Source: CAVWGP01 sp963754645 (GTDB lineage Bacteria > Pseudomonadota > Alphaproteobacteria > Bin65). Taken from it: a DNA stretch of 64,000 nucleotides. Under the pieces are notes generated by a model. The model ran no database searches. It was not told the origin of the DNA and saw only the letters and a program-made list of their open reading frames with translations. Shown piece after piece: positions 35,835 to 44,205 of this stretch. Where the stretch lies: positions 124,001 through 188,000 of the forward strand of contig CAVWGP010000012.1 in the NCBI GenBank assembly GCA_963754645.1, written 5' to 3'. The stretch's first letter is position 1. Every line of letters begins with the position of its first letter. The translations under genes were made by a program, and so were the position numbers.

Positions 35835-37336
35835 AGCGGCCTGCCGAAAGGAAGTTGGAGGGGTCGACGGCTTTTCCGTCGATCAAGATTTCATAGTGCA
35901 GATGGGCCCCGCTGCAGCGGCCCGAGCAGCCAAGCAATCCGACTTTATCGCGGCTGTCGACCTTTTGGCCTTTTTCAACCGTGATGCTCTGCAGATGCGC
36001 ATACCGCGTTCGGACGCCCATGCCATGGTCGATTTCGACCGACCAGCCGTAACCGCCCTGCCATCCCGTGAATGCCACGGCGCCAGGGCCTGTTGCCAGC
36101 ACAGGAGTTCCCATCGCGTTTTGCAAGTCGAGCCCGTTATGCGCGGCCCAGTTCCCTGTAAACGGATCCCGGCGCCCGCCATATCCGCTCGTAATCCGGA
36201 ACAGATTCGAGCGGTGTTATCAGAGGCAAGCTGTTCACCGCGATTTTTAGTGTCTGCCAACGTTCAATTCGACGCCGCAGCTCCGTGACACGCGCATTCA
36301 ATGTCTCGTCGTCCGTGTATTTGGCCTCGACGACCGGACCGCCGCGGGCATCGGCGCGATTCGCGCCGACCATGCGGTCGATGTCGAGACCCGTCATCGT
36401 CACGACCCGTTCAAGATCGACGACGCCTTTCTTAGAACGGTCGAACAGATTCTCGACCAGCCGCTCTTGCGAGGAGCGCATGGCGGTCAGCTCGTCCTCA
36501 AGCGTGCGCACCCGATCGGCGAGCGCGCCGCGCTCGCGCCGCACCGCGACATTGTCGTCGGCAGTTTCCTTGAGCCGGACATTGGCGCCGCGGGCGGTGT
36601 TGAGTTCGGCTTCAAGAACACGAATGCGTCCGCTGAACTGGTCGCGCTCTTTCTTGAAATACTTGCCTTGCTCGATATCGGTCATCAGCCTTTCGTTGGC
36701 GGCGCGGGCGGCGGCAAGCTGCTCGCGCTGTTCCTTGATGAAAGCCTGCTGGGCTTCGCGCTCGCGCTTCAACCGGGCCTGCTCGCCCAGCGTCGCTTCC
36801 ATTTCGCGGCCCAGCGACATCAGTTCGGCTTCGAGCCGGCTGCTCTTGGCGTTGAGGTCTTGCCAGCTTTCGGTTAATGCGCGCATCTGCGACTTGATGG
36901 CGTCGCTGTTGGTCGCGGTCGTGCCGGATTTGCTGGCGCGATCCCGCTCGGGGCCGGCTTCTGCCGGCTCGCGATCGGCGATCTTCATCAGTTCCGTGCG
37001 ATGGCGCGCGATAGTTTCGGTCAGGTCGCGAAACCGGGCGTTGAACGCCGAAACTTCATGCAAGAGCTGGCGCTCGCCGTTCTTGACCCGGGCCAATTCG
37101 GTGTTTTTTTCGCGGAGAACGCCGTCGAAATTGACGACATAGAACGTGGCAAAGATCGACCAAGAAACGGCCAAGGCAAAAATCGCGCAGAGCCACATTT
37201 GCGCGCGGCTCGATACGACGAAGTAGCGAACTCGTCCCTGGGCCCGGTAGTGGAATTCCCGATCGGGAAAATTATCGGCCAAGAGTTGAAGCTTGCCGCG
37301 CAGCCGCATTACGATGTGGCCAAGCACATCCTGCAT
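35818..37336 (-). CDS. Membrane-anchored coiled-coil M23 peptidase, frameshifted
   Basis: A peptidoglycan endopeptidase of about 505 residues. One N-terminal membrane anchor (MWLCAIFALAVSWSIFATFYVV) is followed by a long coiled coil (roughly residues 80–310, rich in E, R, A and L heptads). The C-terminal LytM/M23 domain has SGYGGRRDPFTG, AAHNGLDLQNAMGTPV and the metal-site HLHYEI. The peptidase domain is in another frame after about 36203; reading RITSGYGG across one indel restores a continuous protein. GGGGGC precedes the ATG. It overlaps the bactofilin gene. Confidence 0.88.
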
Positions 37337-37916
37337 CCAAGCCCCCTGTTCTTAACGATTGTCGAATGGCCTTAGCAAAGCCTTCTATGCCAAGCAACAG
37401 AAAAGATTCAGTAAATCAAGGAAAAACTGTGGCAACTACGTGCCGGCACTTGCTCCATAAGTAAAAAAATCCTTAAAAATTCAAATAGAAAAAATCTATA
37501 TTCAATTCTATATTTACATATAACAATGTTTTCGAATAAAATTCAAAACAATCTTCTGTATTACATTATTTTTTTACAAGTACGCAAGTGTTTCTCAATC
37601 GGAGATTTGCTCTCCACCCGCCGCCCAAAACCGCGTTTTGAAATGTTTCTATTTGTTTCAAAGCGCTATCGAAGACTGCAAGATGCGATTGGGTAGCAAG
37701 GAAGATAAGTAATTCTTCCAAGGCCGGCGCCACCCGCGAATCGATCGCCGATTCGAGAATTTGCCTGTGGATTATTTTGCAATGCGCTCCCGCGCCGGTA
37801 TCAGCGGCCCGATCGACGCGTGCCAGACAACCATGAATGGCTTATAGGTGTGGGGCACCCATTCGGGTTAGCACCTTGGTCGAGTTGCATCTTCTACAAA
37901 GGAACCGCCGCGCTCC
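37337..37916. other. Long noncoding gap with an A+T-rich core
   Basis: No gene is credible in this 580-base gap between the divergent M23 and quinone-oxidoreductase genes. Positions 37461–37580 contain 21 G or C in 120 bases by my count, against a strongly GC-rich background. A near-match to a DnaA box (TGTGGATTA) lies at about 37767. It must hold the promoters of both neighbours; whether it does more is unknown. Confidence 0.6.
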
Positions 37917-38897
37917 ATGAAAGCGATCGAAATATCCGAACCTGGAGGGCCGAACGTCTTGCGCCTTGTCGAACGGCCCGAGCCGCTGCCAGGCCACCAA
38001 GAAATCCTGATTAGAGTTGCCGCGGCGGGCGTCAACCGTCCCGATGTGGAGCAGCGCAAGGGAACCTATCCGCCGCCGCCAGGCGCTTCGGACATTCCGG
38101 GATTGGAAATATCCGGCACTGTCGCCGCGCTCGGACCGGGCGCCGCGGGCTATGCCATTGGCGATCGCGTGTGTGCCTTGGTCGCGGGCGGCGGCTATGC
38201 CGAATTCTGCTCCGCGCCTGTCGCGCAATGCCTTCCGGTCCCCGCCGGCCTTGATTTTCCAGCCGCGGCCGGATTGCCCGAAACATTCTTCACCGTGTGG
38301 CAGAATTTGTTCGACCGCGCGCGCTTCAAGGCCGGCGAAACTGTGCTGATTCACGGCGGATCGAGCGGCATCGGCACAACGGCGATCCAACTCGCCAAGG
38401 CCTTCGGCGCGGCGCGTATTTTCACCACGGCGGGGTCCGACGAGAAAGGTGCGGCCTGCCGCAAGCTCGGCGCCGATCGCGCGATCAACTACAAGACCGA
38501 GGATTTCGCTGCCGTCATTAAGGCGGAAACGGGTGGGCGCGGAGTCAACGTCGTTCTTGACATGGTCGCGGCCAAATATCTCGAGAAGAATCTCGGCGCG
38601 CTGGCGCTGGAAGGACGTTTGTCGATCATCGCCTTGCTCGGCGGCAGCGAGGCCGCGATCAACATCGGCCAAGTGCTGCGCAAGCGGCTGACGATCACGG
38701 GATCGGTCTTGCGCGCGCGGACAGTGGCCGAGAAGGGCGCGATTGCGGCGCGGCTGCGCGAGCATGTGTGGCCTCTCCTTGCCGCGGGCACGGTCAAGCC
38801 CGTCATCGATTCGATCATGCCTTTGGCCAAAGCCGCCGATGCCCATGCGCGCATGGAAACGAGCCAACATATCGGCAAGATCATCCTGACGACCTAG
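37917..38897 (+). CDS. NAD(P)H quinone oxidoreductase (zinc-free MDR family)
   Basis: A 326-residue medium-chain dehydrogenase/reductase without zinc-ligand cysteines. The N-terminus has GGPNVLRLVERPEP and AAGVNRPDVEQRKGTYPPPPG, typical of quinone oxidoreductases of the PIG3/zeta-crystallin type. The cofactor-binding loop is VLIHGGSSGIGTTAIQLAKAFGA. It should reduce quinones or related enones with NADPH. The next gene starts three bases after the stop. Confidence 0.9.
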   Translation: MKAIEISEPGGPNVLRLVERPEPLPGHQEILIRVAAAGVNRPDVEQRKGTYPPPPGASDIPGLEISGTVAALGPGAAGYAIGDRVCALVAGGGYAEFCSAPVAQCLPVPAGLDFPAAAGLPETFFTVWQNLFDRARFKAGETVLIHGGSSGIGTTAIQLAKAFGAARIFTTAGSDEKGAACRKLGADRAINYKTEDFAAVIKAETGGRGVNVVLDMVAAKYLEKNLGALALEGRLSIIALLGGSEAAINIGQVLRKRLTITGSVLRARTVAEKGAIAARLREHVWPLLAAGTVKPVIDSIMPLAKAADAHARMETSQHIGKIILTT

Positions 38898-38900
38898 GCC

Positions 38901-39836
38901 ATGGCAGTCTGCGAGGCCGATCCCTGGCGGCGGCAATATTTCGACGGCATTCCCTGCCCCGCCGGAGTTAATATTCCGACCGAGGACGCCGACGCGTATC
39001 GCTGGTTTCCGGCGCATCGCTGGGTGTATGACAAAATCGCGATCGCCGAGAGCCAGGGCTTGCCGACAGGTCCGCATGGAATGACGCCAAGCTCTTACCC
39101 TGTGTTCAGCAAGCCGATTATCAACCTGCGCGGCATGGGCACCGGCGGTCGCATCCTGCATAACGAACAGGAATACCGGCGCTATCAGCAGCCGGGTCAC
39201 ATGTGGATGGCGCTTCTCACCGGCGAGCATGTCAGCTCGGATGCCGCGCTGGTCGATGGCCGCGCCGTTTGGTGGCGTCATGCGGTGGGCATTCCGGCCG
39301 CGCGCGGCACGTTCGATCGCTGGATCGTGGAAGCGTCGCCGCGCCCCGAACTCGAAGACTACGCCGGCGCGTGGATCGCCAAGCATCTGCGCGGCTATTG
39401 CGGAATGATCAATATCGAGACCATCGGCGGGCGCATCATCGAAGTGCACTTGCGCTTTGCCGATCAATGGCCGGATCTGTATGGCGCGGGCTGGGTCGAA
39501 GCGATGATCCGCCTTTATGCCGACGGCACTTGGCGCTTCGACGACCGCGACCGGCGCGAAGGCTACAGCGTCATCTTGTTCGGCCCGCATGGAAGGCGTT
39601 TTCGCCATCCACCGGCCGGTCTCGCCGCCGCGATGTCAAAGCGGCGGCATATTTCCAGCCTGCAATTCACCTTTCACGAAGATCGGCCGGCGCGCCAGCA
39701 CGCCATGCCGCCCGGCGGCTTCCGCCTCGCCATCGTCAATTGCTGGTCGCTCCAAGCCGGCCGCAGCGTCCGCCGCGACCTGGCGCGCGCGTTCGGCGTT
39801 CCGCCAAGTCTTAAGTCCGACCGAGGCCGCGAATGA
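38901..39836 (+). CDS. Uncharacterised protein with ATP-grasp-like C-terminal segment
   Basis: I do not recognise a characterised family. The 311-residue protein has no signal or membrane segment. The stretch GYCGMINIETIGGRIIEVHL followed by RFADQWPDLY resembles the last strands of ATP-grasp ligases (the E…E.N.R pattern), and FSKPIINLRGMGTGGRIL could be the first ATP-binding strand. It is three bases behind a quinone oxidoreductase gene and its stop lies three bases from the convergent tRNA-Ser gene. Confidence 0.6.
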   Translation: MAVCEADPWRRQYFDGIPCPAGVNIPTEDADAYRWFPAHRWVYDKIAIAESQGLPTGPHGMTPSSYPVFSKPIINLRGMGTGGRILHNEQEYRRYQQPGHMWMALLTGEHVSSDAALVDGRAVWWRHAVGIPAARGTFDRWIVEASPRPELEDYAGAWIAKHLRGYCGMINIETIGGRIIEVHLRFADQWPDLYGAGWVEAMIRLYADGTWRFDDRDRREGYSVILFGPHGRRFRHPPAGLAAAMSKRRHISSLQFTFHEDRPARQHAMPPGGFRLAIVNCWSLQAGRSVRRDLARAFGVPPSLKSDRGRE

Positions 39837-39839
39837 GAA

Positions 39840-39928
39840 TGGCGGAGGGTGTGGGAATCGAACCCACGGAACCCTTTTGAGGTTCACGGTTTAGCAAACC
39901 GTTGCCGTAACCACTTGGCTAACCCTCC
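39840..39928 (-). tRNA. tRNA-Ser (anticodon GCT)
   Basis: The minus strand folds as a class II tRNA. The acceptor GGAGGGT pairs with ACCCTCC, discriminator G is followed by an encoded CCA, the anticodon loop is TTTGCTAAA-like giving anticodon GCT, a long variable arm follows (GTGAACCTC…GGGTTCC), and the T-loop reads GGTTCGATTCC. It decodes AGC/AGU serine codons. Confidence 0.95.
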
Positions 39929-40220
39929 GCACGCGAACCCGGCGGCGGTTGAGCGGCGCCGAGACCGACGCTGTCTAATAAGGGCGGGCTCGCGGGACTG
40001 TCAATTGCGCCGGCTTTGACCGATCGGGCTGCGCGCCGCGGCGCCCGCCGCTGTCGGCTTTGCCGCGCGCTTCCAGATTTATCCCCAACCCTCCGCACCT
40101 CGTACTTAAGGGTCTCGCGATGCCTTAACCGGTTCTCAACCGCATTCGTGCATTCTCGCGCTCAACGGGGTTAAGCAAGAAAATTCAATCTTCAATCGGG
40201 TTAATGCTGGAGGGCTGAAT
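39929..40220. other. Intergenic region upstream of a small gene
   Basis: No gene was found between tRNA-Ser and the 61-residue gene. The half nearer the small gene (40080–40220) is less GC-rich with several TTAA half-sites, so it probably holds promoters for both; no consensus pair is convincing. Confidence 0.3.
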
Positions 40221-40406
40221 ATGCTGTCAAAAAAGAGTGTCGAACTGCTGATCGACTTGGTCGAAATCAAGCTCGGTTCGCTGGAAATCTTCGACCGCGA
40301 CGACCGCCGCGCGCTGCGCGAGTTGGAAGCGTGCGTAAAGGAGCTGTCGGCGATCGGCCGCCGCGCGGCGGATATTGACGCAACCGCCCTCGCGCTCGCC
40401 GCCTAA
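40221..40406 (+). CDS. Small conserved-looking protein (61 aa)
   Basis: A short gene with a strong Shine–Dalgarno (GGAGGG seven bases before ATG). The product is mainly helical and charged, MLSKKSVELLIDLVEIKLGS followed by REL…KEL repeats, without signal peptide or cysteine. I do not recognise it. The good ribosome-binding site and isolated position behind a 290-base leader argue it is real. Confidence 0.6.
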   Translation: MLSKKSVELLIDLVEIKLGSLEIFDRDDRRALRELEACVKELSAIGRRAADIDATALALAA

Positions 40407-40427
40407 TCGAACAACGCGCCGCCGGCC

Positions 40428-41054
40428 CTAGGTTTGGGGTGGCGGCACGAGCATACCGCGCTGCACCGCGGCACGCGCCGCGATCGCGTCGTACCAGCGT
40501 TTGACGTTGGCGAAATCCTTGAGGTCGACGAGGTGCCATTCGTGGCGCGCGACCCAGGGAAAGGTCGCGATATCGGCCACCGAATATTCGCCGGCGAGGT
40601 AGGGCGCTTCGCCGAGCCGCGCGTTCAGCACGGCGTAGAGCCGCCGCGCTTCCTTGCTGAAGCGATCGATCGCATAAGGAATCCGTTCCGGCGCGAAGCG
40701 AATGAAATGATGCGCTTGGCCGAACATCGGTCCGACGCCGCCCATCTGAAACATCAGCCATTGCATCGCCGCGATCCGTCCGCGCGGATCGGCGGGCAGG
40801 AATTTCCCGCACTTTTCGGCCAAGTACCAAAGAATGGCGCCCGATTCGAACACCGCGACCGGCTTGCCCGCCGGGCCGTCGCTGTCGACGATGGCCGGAA
40901 TCTTGCTGTTTGGATTGATCTTGATGTAATCGGGCGAAAACTGCTCGTTCTTGCCGATATTGATCGGGTGGACGGCATAGGGCAGCCCGCATTCCTCGAT
41001 CATGATCGAGGCCTTGCGCCCATTGGGCGTCGTCCAAGTATATAAATCGATCAC
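40428..41054 (-). CDS. Glutathione S-transferase family protein
   Basis: A 208-residue GST. The N-terminal thioredoxin fold (IDLYTWTTPNGRKASIMIEE) and IPAIVDSDGPAGKPVAVFES (the SNAIL/glutathione gamma-Glu site region, FESGAIL) are followed by the helical domain with YLAGEYSVADIATFPWV. The TTPNGRK active-site segment matches the Nu-class/YfcG-like disulfide-bond reductases. Function in thiol chemistry or detoxification is inferred. Confidence 0.9.
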   Translation of the reverse strand: MIDLYTWTTPNGRKASIMIEECGLPYAVHPINIGKNEQFSPDYIKINPNSKIPAIVDSDGPAGKPVAVFESGAILWYLAEKCGKFLPADPRGRIAAMQWLMFQMGGVGPMFGQAHHFIRFAPERIPYAIDRFSKEARRLYAVLNARLGEAPYLAGEYSVADIATFPWVARHEWHLVDLKDFANVKRWYDAIAARAAVQRGMLVPPPQT

Positions 41055-41133
41055 GCGGCCGCTCCCGATACCTCGCCGAAGCTATGTCCGTGGCGCCGGG
41101 CGGACAAGGGCGATGTTGCCGCTGGCCGCGCGG

Positions 41134-43155
41134 TCAGGCCGGCACGTCGGCCGCGTCGCGCGCCGTTTTTCCCCGTGCCTTGCCGCCATCGCGGACCCGA
41201 CCGGCAGGCCGCGCGATGGAGCGCACGCGCGGAAACAGTATCTCGACAAAAAACCCGTGATCGGCGCCCTTGCCGATGCGCAACGTGCCGCCGTGCAGTT
41301 CGACCAATTCCTTGCACAGCGCGAAGCTCAACCCGGAATCGTCATCGCCCACCTGCAACGCGGTATCCAATTCGCCAAACCGTTCGATGGCACGAACGGG
41401 ATCGGCAGCGCCGACATTGTCGCCGGTTCCGCCGAGCCGCAGGAATATGCATCCATCGGCGGTGCTGCCGGCGCCGATCGTGACCTTGCCGGACCGCGGC
41501 GAGAGACGAATCGCATTCGACAGGAGCGCCAGCAAGATTTGGCGAACGCGCCGGCGATCGCCCTTCAGCATCGGCAGGTCGGGGGCGACCGATTCCGAAA
41601 CTTGAACCAGCCGCCGCTTGGCCGGTTCGCGCAGCATGAGAACGGCGGAGCGCAGAGCCGCGCTGAGGTCGAGCTCCATGTCTTCGAGCACAATGCGGCC
41701 GGCGACGGCGTCGTTCAGGTCGGCGATGTTGTCGACCAACTTCAGCAGCCCGCGCGCGCTGTCGCGGATATCGCCGACGTATTCGGCGTAACGCAGCGTT
41801 CCGATCTTGCCGAACATTTCCCGGCCCATGATGTCCGAGAAGCCGATGATGGCATTGAGCGATGTGCGAATATCGTGGCTCATGCGCGAGAGAATGGCGG
41901 ACTTGCTCTTGCCTGCCGCGTCGGCCTGCGCCTTGGCGGCGCGCAGTTGCTCGGCGTGGCGTATCTCCTCCGTGATCAGCCGCGAAGCGCCGCGATAGCC
42001 GCGGAAGGCGCCGTCGGGGGCCAGAACGGGAATGCCCGACGTGCTGGCCCAATGGCGCTCGCCGTTGCTGGCGCGGAAGCGAAAGACGAAGTTGCGGAAC
42101 GGCTCGCGCCGCTCCAGCGCCGCGCGGTGCGCGGCCCATTTCGCGGCATCTTCCGCGAGATCGTCGGCGATCTCCCAGCGCGTTTTCCCGACCAACGGCG
42201 TGGGCGGCCCGGCGCCGGCGGTGCCCAAGTCGGGAATCGCGACAAAGCGATGTTGCTCGTCGGTCTCCCAGAAGAAATCCGAGGCGGCCGCCGAAAAATT
42301 CCGCAAGCGACGCTGGCCGTCCTCGTGCGCGGCGCGCAGGCATTCGATTTCGGTCATATTGCGCGCCGATCCGCGATAGCCGAGAAAAGTCCGGTCCGCG
42401 CCGAAGACCGGCACGCCGGACACTGAAACGACGCGGGCTCCGGCCGGGGCCGCCAGGCGATAGCGAAAATCGGCAAACGGCTCGCGGCGCTCGAGCAGGC
42501 GTCGGAAATCGCGCCACTTGCGCGCCTCGGCGGCCGTATCGGCCGATAGGTCCCAACGCGCTCTCCCGATGGGATCGGCGCCGTCGCCGCGTTCCGCCCC
42601 GTTCGCTGCGACGAGCGTCAGGCGATGGTCGGGACCGGTCTCCCAATAGCTGTCGTTGCTCGTGGTGCAGAGATCGCGAAAGCGCGCCTCGCTGCGCTCC
42701 AGCTCGCCGGCCATCCGCTTCTCGGCCGACACGTCGCGCACCAGGCCTTCGTAGCGCACGATCGCGCCCGCGCCATCGCGCACCGACCAGGCATCGATGC
42801 TGAGCCAACATTGCACGCCGCCGGCCGGCACCGGCGCCTCGATCTCGAAGCCGGCGATCTGCCCGGCCTGGCGCAGGCGGCCGAGAAATTCGCTCAAACG
42901 CGCCGGCGGAATCAGTTTGTCCCACCCGTCGCGTTTACCCGCCGAGCGCTTCGCGTCCGATGACGCAATGCCGATCAGCGCCGCGAGCCGGTCGCTGATA
43001 TGGAGTATCTGTCCCGCGGCCGTAACCTGAAAGCTACCGCAGCCGCTGACGGCGAGCAGCGACACGATGTCCAACGCCGGCGGCACCGCCACGTCTGCGG
43101 TTATGCCTGGCTCGACTGTCATTGCTCTGCCCGTGTGGCCTTGCCCATCATCCAT
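41134..43155 (-). CDS. PAS-domain sensor histidine kinase with degenerate ATP-binding domain
   Basis: A soluble 673-residue kinase with three PAS-like segments (residues ~25–140, ~160–275 and ~290–410) and no membrane segment. The dimerisation/phosphoacceptor box is SHDIRTSLNAIIGFSD. The HATPase N box is present (RVRQILLALLSNAIRLS). The G1 box, normally DxGxG, reads RLGGTGDNVG, and the G2 box reads DDDSGLSFALCKELVE. The ATP lid is therefore degenerate, and activity as a phosphatase or scaffold must be considered. No response regulator is adjacent. A start at 43122 is also possible. Confidence 0.82.
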   Translation of the reverse strand: MDDGQGHTGRAMTVEPGITADVAVPPALDIVSLLAVSGCGSFQVTAAGQILHISDRLAALIGIASSDAKRSAGKRDGWDKLIPPARLSEFLGRLRQAGQIAGFEIEAPVPAGGVQCWLSIDAWSVRDGAGAIVRYEGLVRDVSAEKRMAGELERSEARFRDLCTTSNDSYWETGPDHRLTLVAANGAERGDGADPIGRARWDLSADTAAEARKWRDFRRLLERREPFADFRYRLAAPAGARVVSVSGVPVFGADRTFLGYRGSARNMTEIECLRAAHEDGQRRLRNFSAAASDFFWETDEQHRFVAIPDLGTAGAGPPTPLVGKTRWEIADDLAEDAAKWAAHRAALERREPFRNFVFRFRASNGERHWASTSGIPVLAPDGAFRGYRGASRLITEEIRHAEQLRAAKAQADAAGKSKSAILSRMSHDIRTSLNAIIGFSDIMGREMFGKIGTLRYAEYVGDIRDSARGLLKLVDNIADLNDAVAGRIVLEDMELDLSAALRSAVLMLREPAKRRLVQVSESVAPDLPMLKGDRRRVRQILLALLSNAIRLSPRSGKVTIGAGSTADGCIFLRLGGTGDNVGAADPVRAIERFGELDTALQVGDDDSGLSFALCKELVELHGGTLRIGKGADHGFFVEILFPRVRSIARPAGRVRDGGKARGKTARDAADVPA

Positions 43156-43319
43156 CGTTCAAGCCGATATCCTTGCGGAATCGAAGTGCGGCGCCGATTC
43201 GCGCGCTGCCTCGCCCGCAGCGTCTATATGACAAGTTTCGGTAAATTTTCGCTAAAGGCGAGGGTTGCATCCCCGCGCCGATCCGCTGAATATCGCGCAA
43301 CGGTCGGCGCACGGAAACC

Positions 43320-43649
43320 ATGCTCGACGGGCTCTACAAGATCAAGTTCGCATCGAAGGAACGCATAGCGGGCGAAGGCTATGTGGCGCTGCTCGGCGAC
43401 CGCGCGCTGGGCGGCGGCGACGGTTATTGCTATCTCGGCAAGGTCGAGCTCAGGCGCGGCACCTATCTGCGCATCGCGTTCGAAATCCGGCGCCACGACC
43501 CCGCCGCCCGCTCGGTCTTCGGCGACATCAACTCCTACCGCATCACGATCTACGGCGACCTCGCCGACAAGGAGGGTCATCTCTACGGCAAGATCGACGG
43601 CCAGGGCAATTCGAAGCTCGTGGTCTATTTCGAGAAGCTCGCGGATTGA
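43320..43649 (+). CDS. GrlR-like small regulatory-fold protein
   Basis: A 109-residue protein beginning MLDGLYKIKFASKERIAGEG with LLGDRALGGGDGYCYLGKVE. This matches the lipocalin-like GrlR family (negative regulator in enteropathogenic E. coli), which is widespread as single small genes in proteobacteria without type III secretion. Two repeated beta-units are visible (the second starts SYRITIYGD). Its role here is unknown; no GrlA partner is nearby. Confidence 0.65.
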   Translation: MLDGLYKIKFASKERIAGEGYVALLGDRALGGGDGYCYLGKVELRRGTYLRIAFEIRRHDPAARSVFGDINSYRITIYGDLADKEGHLYGKIDGQGNSKLVVYFEKLAD

Positions 43650-44205
43650 GCTTTCGGCGCCCGCTGTAAACGGCTGCGCGCGGCGCGCCAGCCTTTCGGT
43701 CGCCTGGCGTAACTCATTGATAGTCTCGAAGATGTCCAAGCTGGCGAATGGCGCCCGCGCTTGGACATCTTGGGACCAAGTCTTTGATTTAGTGTCGAAA
43801 TTGTCGCTTTGGCAGCAACGCATGGGGGGTCGCTAAGTCCTTGATATTTCCATTCTCGCGAAGATGTCCAAGTTTTTTTGCACTGGGTTGAGGCCGTCGA
43901 GTTGGCCGCCTTCGGTCGATCGGCGGCAACGCCGCGGCGTCGCGGCAATAAGAGTGTCCAGTCCGGTCCCGCCTTGCCCCACCGCGCTCAGCCTCAAAAC
44001 CCCAAACTAGAACAATTAGAGAACATTGTCCATTGCCATTTGCGCGAGTCCGGCGCTCGTTGTTTGCTTCCGTGTCAGCATTGCCCTCTATTGTCGCGGG
44101 AATGTTTCACCGGCGGCACCTCGCAACCGCGCGCCCATGCACGGAAAATTTCTCCGGCAGGCGCCGGAGCTGGACACGTTCCGGGACGGCAGTGCTGGAA
44201 TTACG
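43650..44205. other. Noncoding region left of the transposase
   Basis: No gene is supported. The stretch contains an inverted repeat AAGATGTCCAAGC (43729–43741) / GCTTGGACATCTT (43759–43771) and a second single copy of GAAGATGTCCAAG at about 43860 followed by a T-run. The composition is less GC-rich than in neighbouring genes. Confidence 0.5.
43729..43771. repeat. 13-bp perfect inverted repeat (hairpin)
   Basis: AAGATGTCCAAGC and its exact complement are separated by 17 bases. No T-run follows the second arm, so a simple terminator is unlikely. It is about 430 bases left of the transposase element. Confidence 0.6.

Noticed and set aside
37461..37580. Chromosomal replication origin
   Set aside because: Only one near-match to a DnaA box was seen and no dnaA, hemE or parAB is in the window, so the A+T-rich block is reported without that claim.
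43320..43649. Part of a type III secretion regulatory locus because of GrlR similarity
   Set aside because: No GrlA or secretion gene is present; GrlR-like folds occur widely without such systems.
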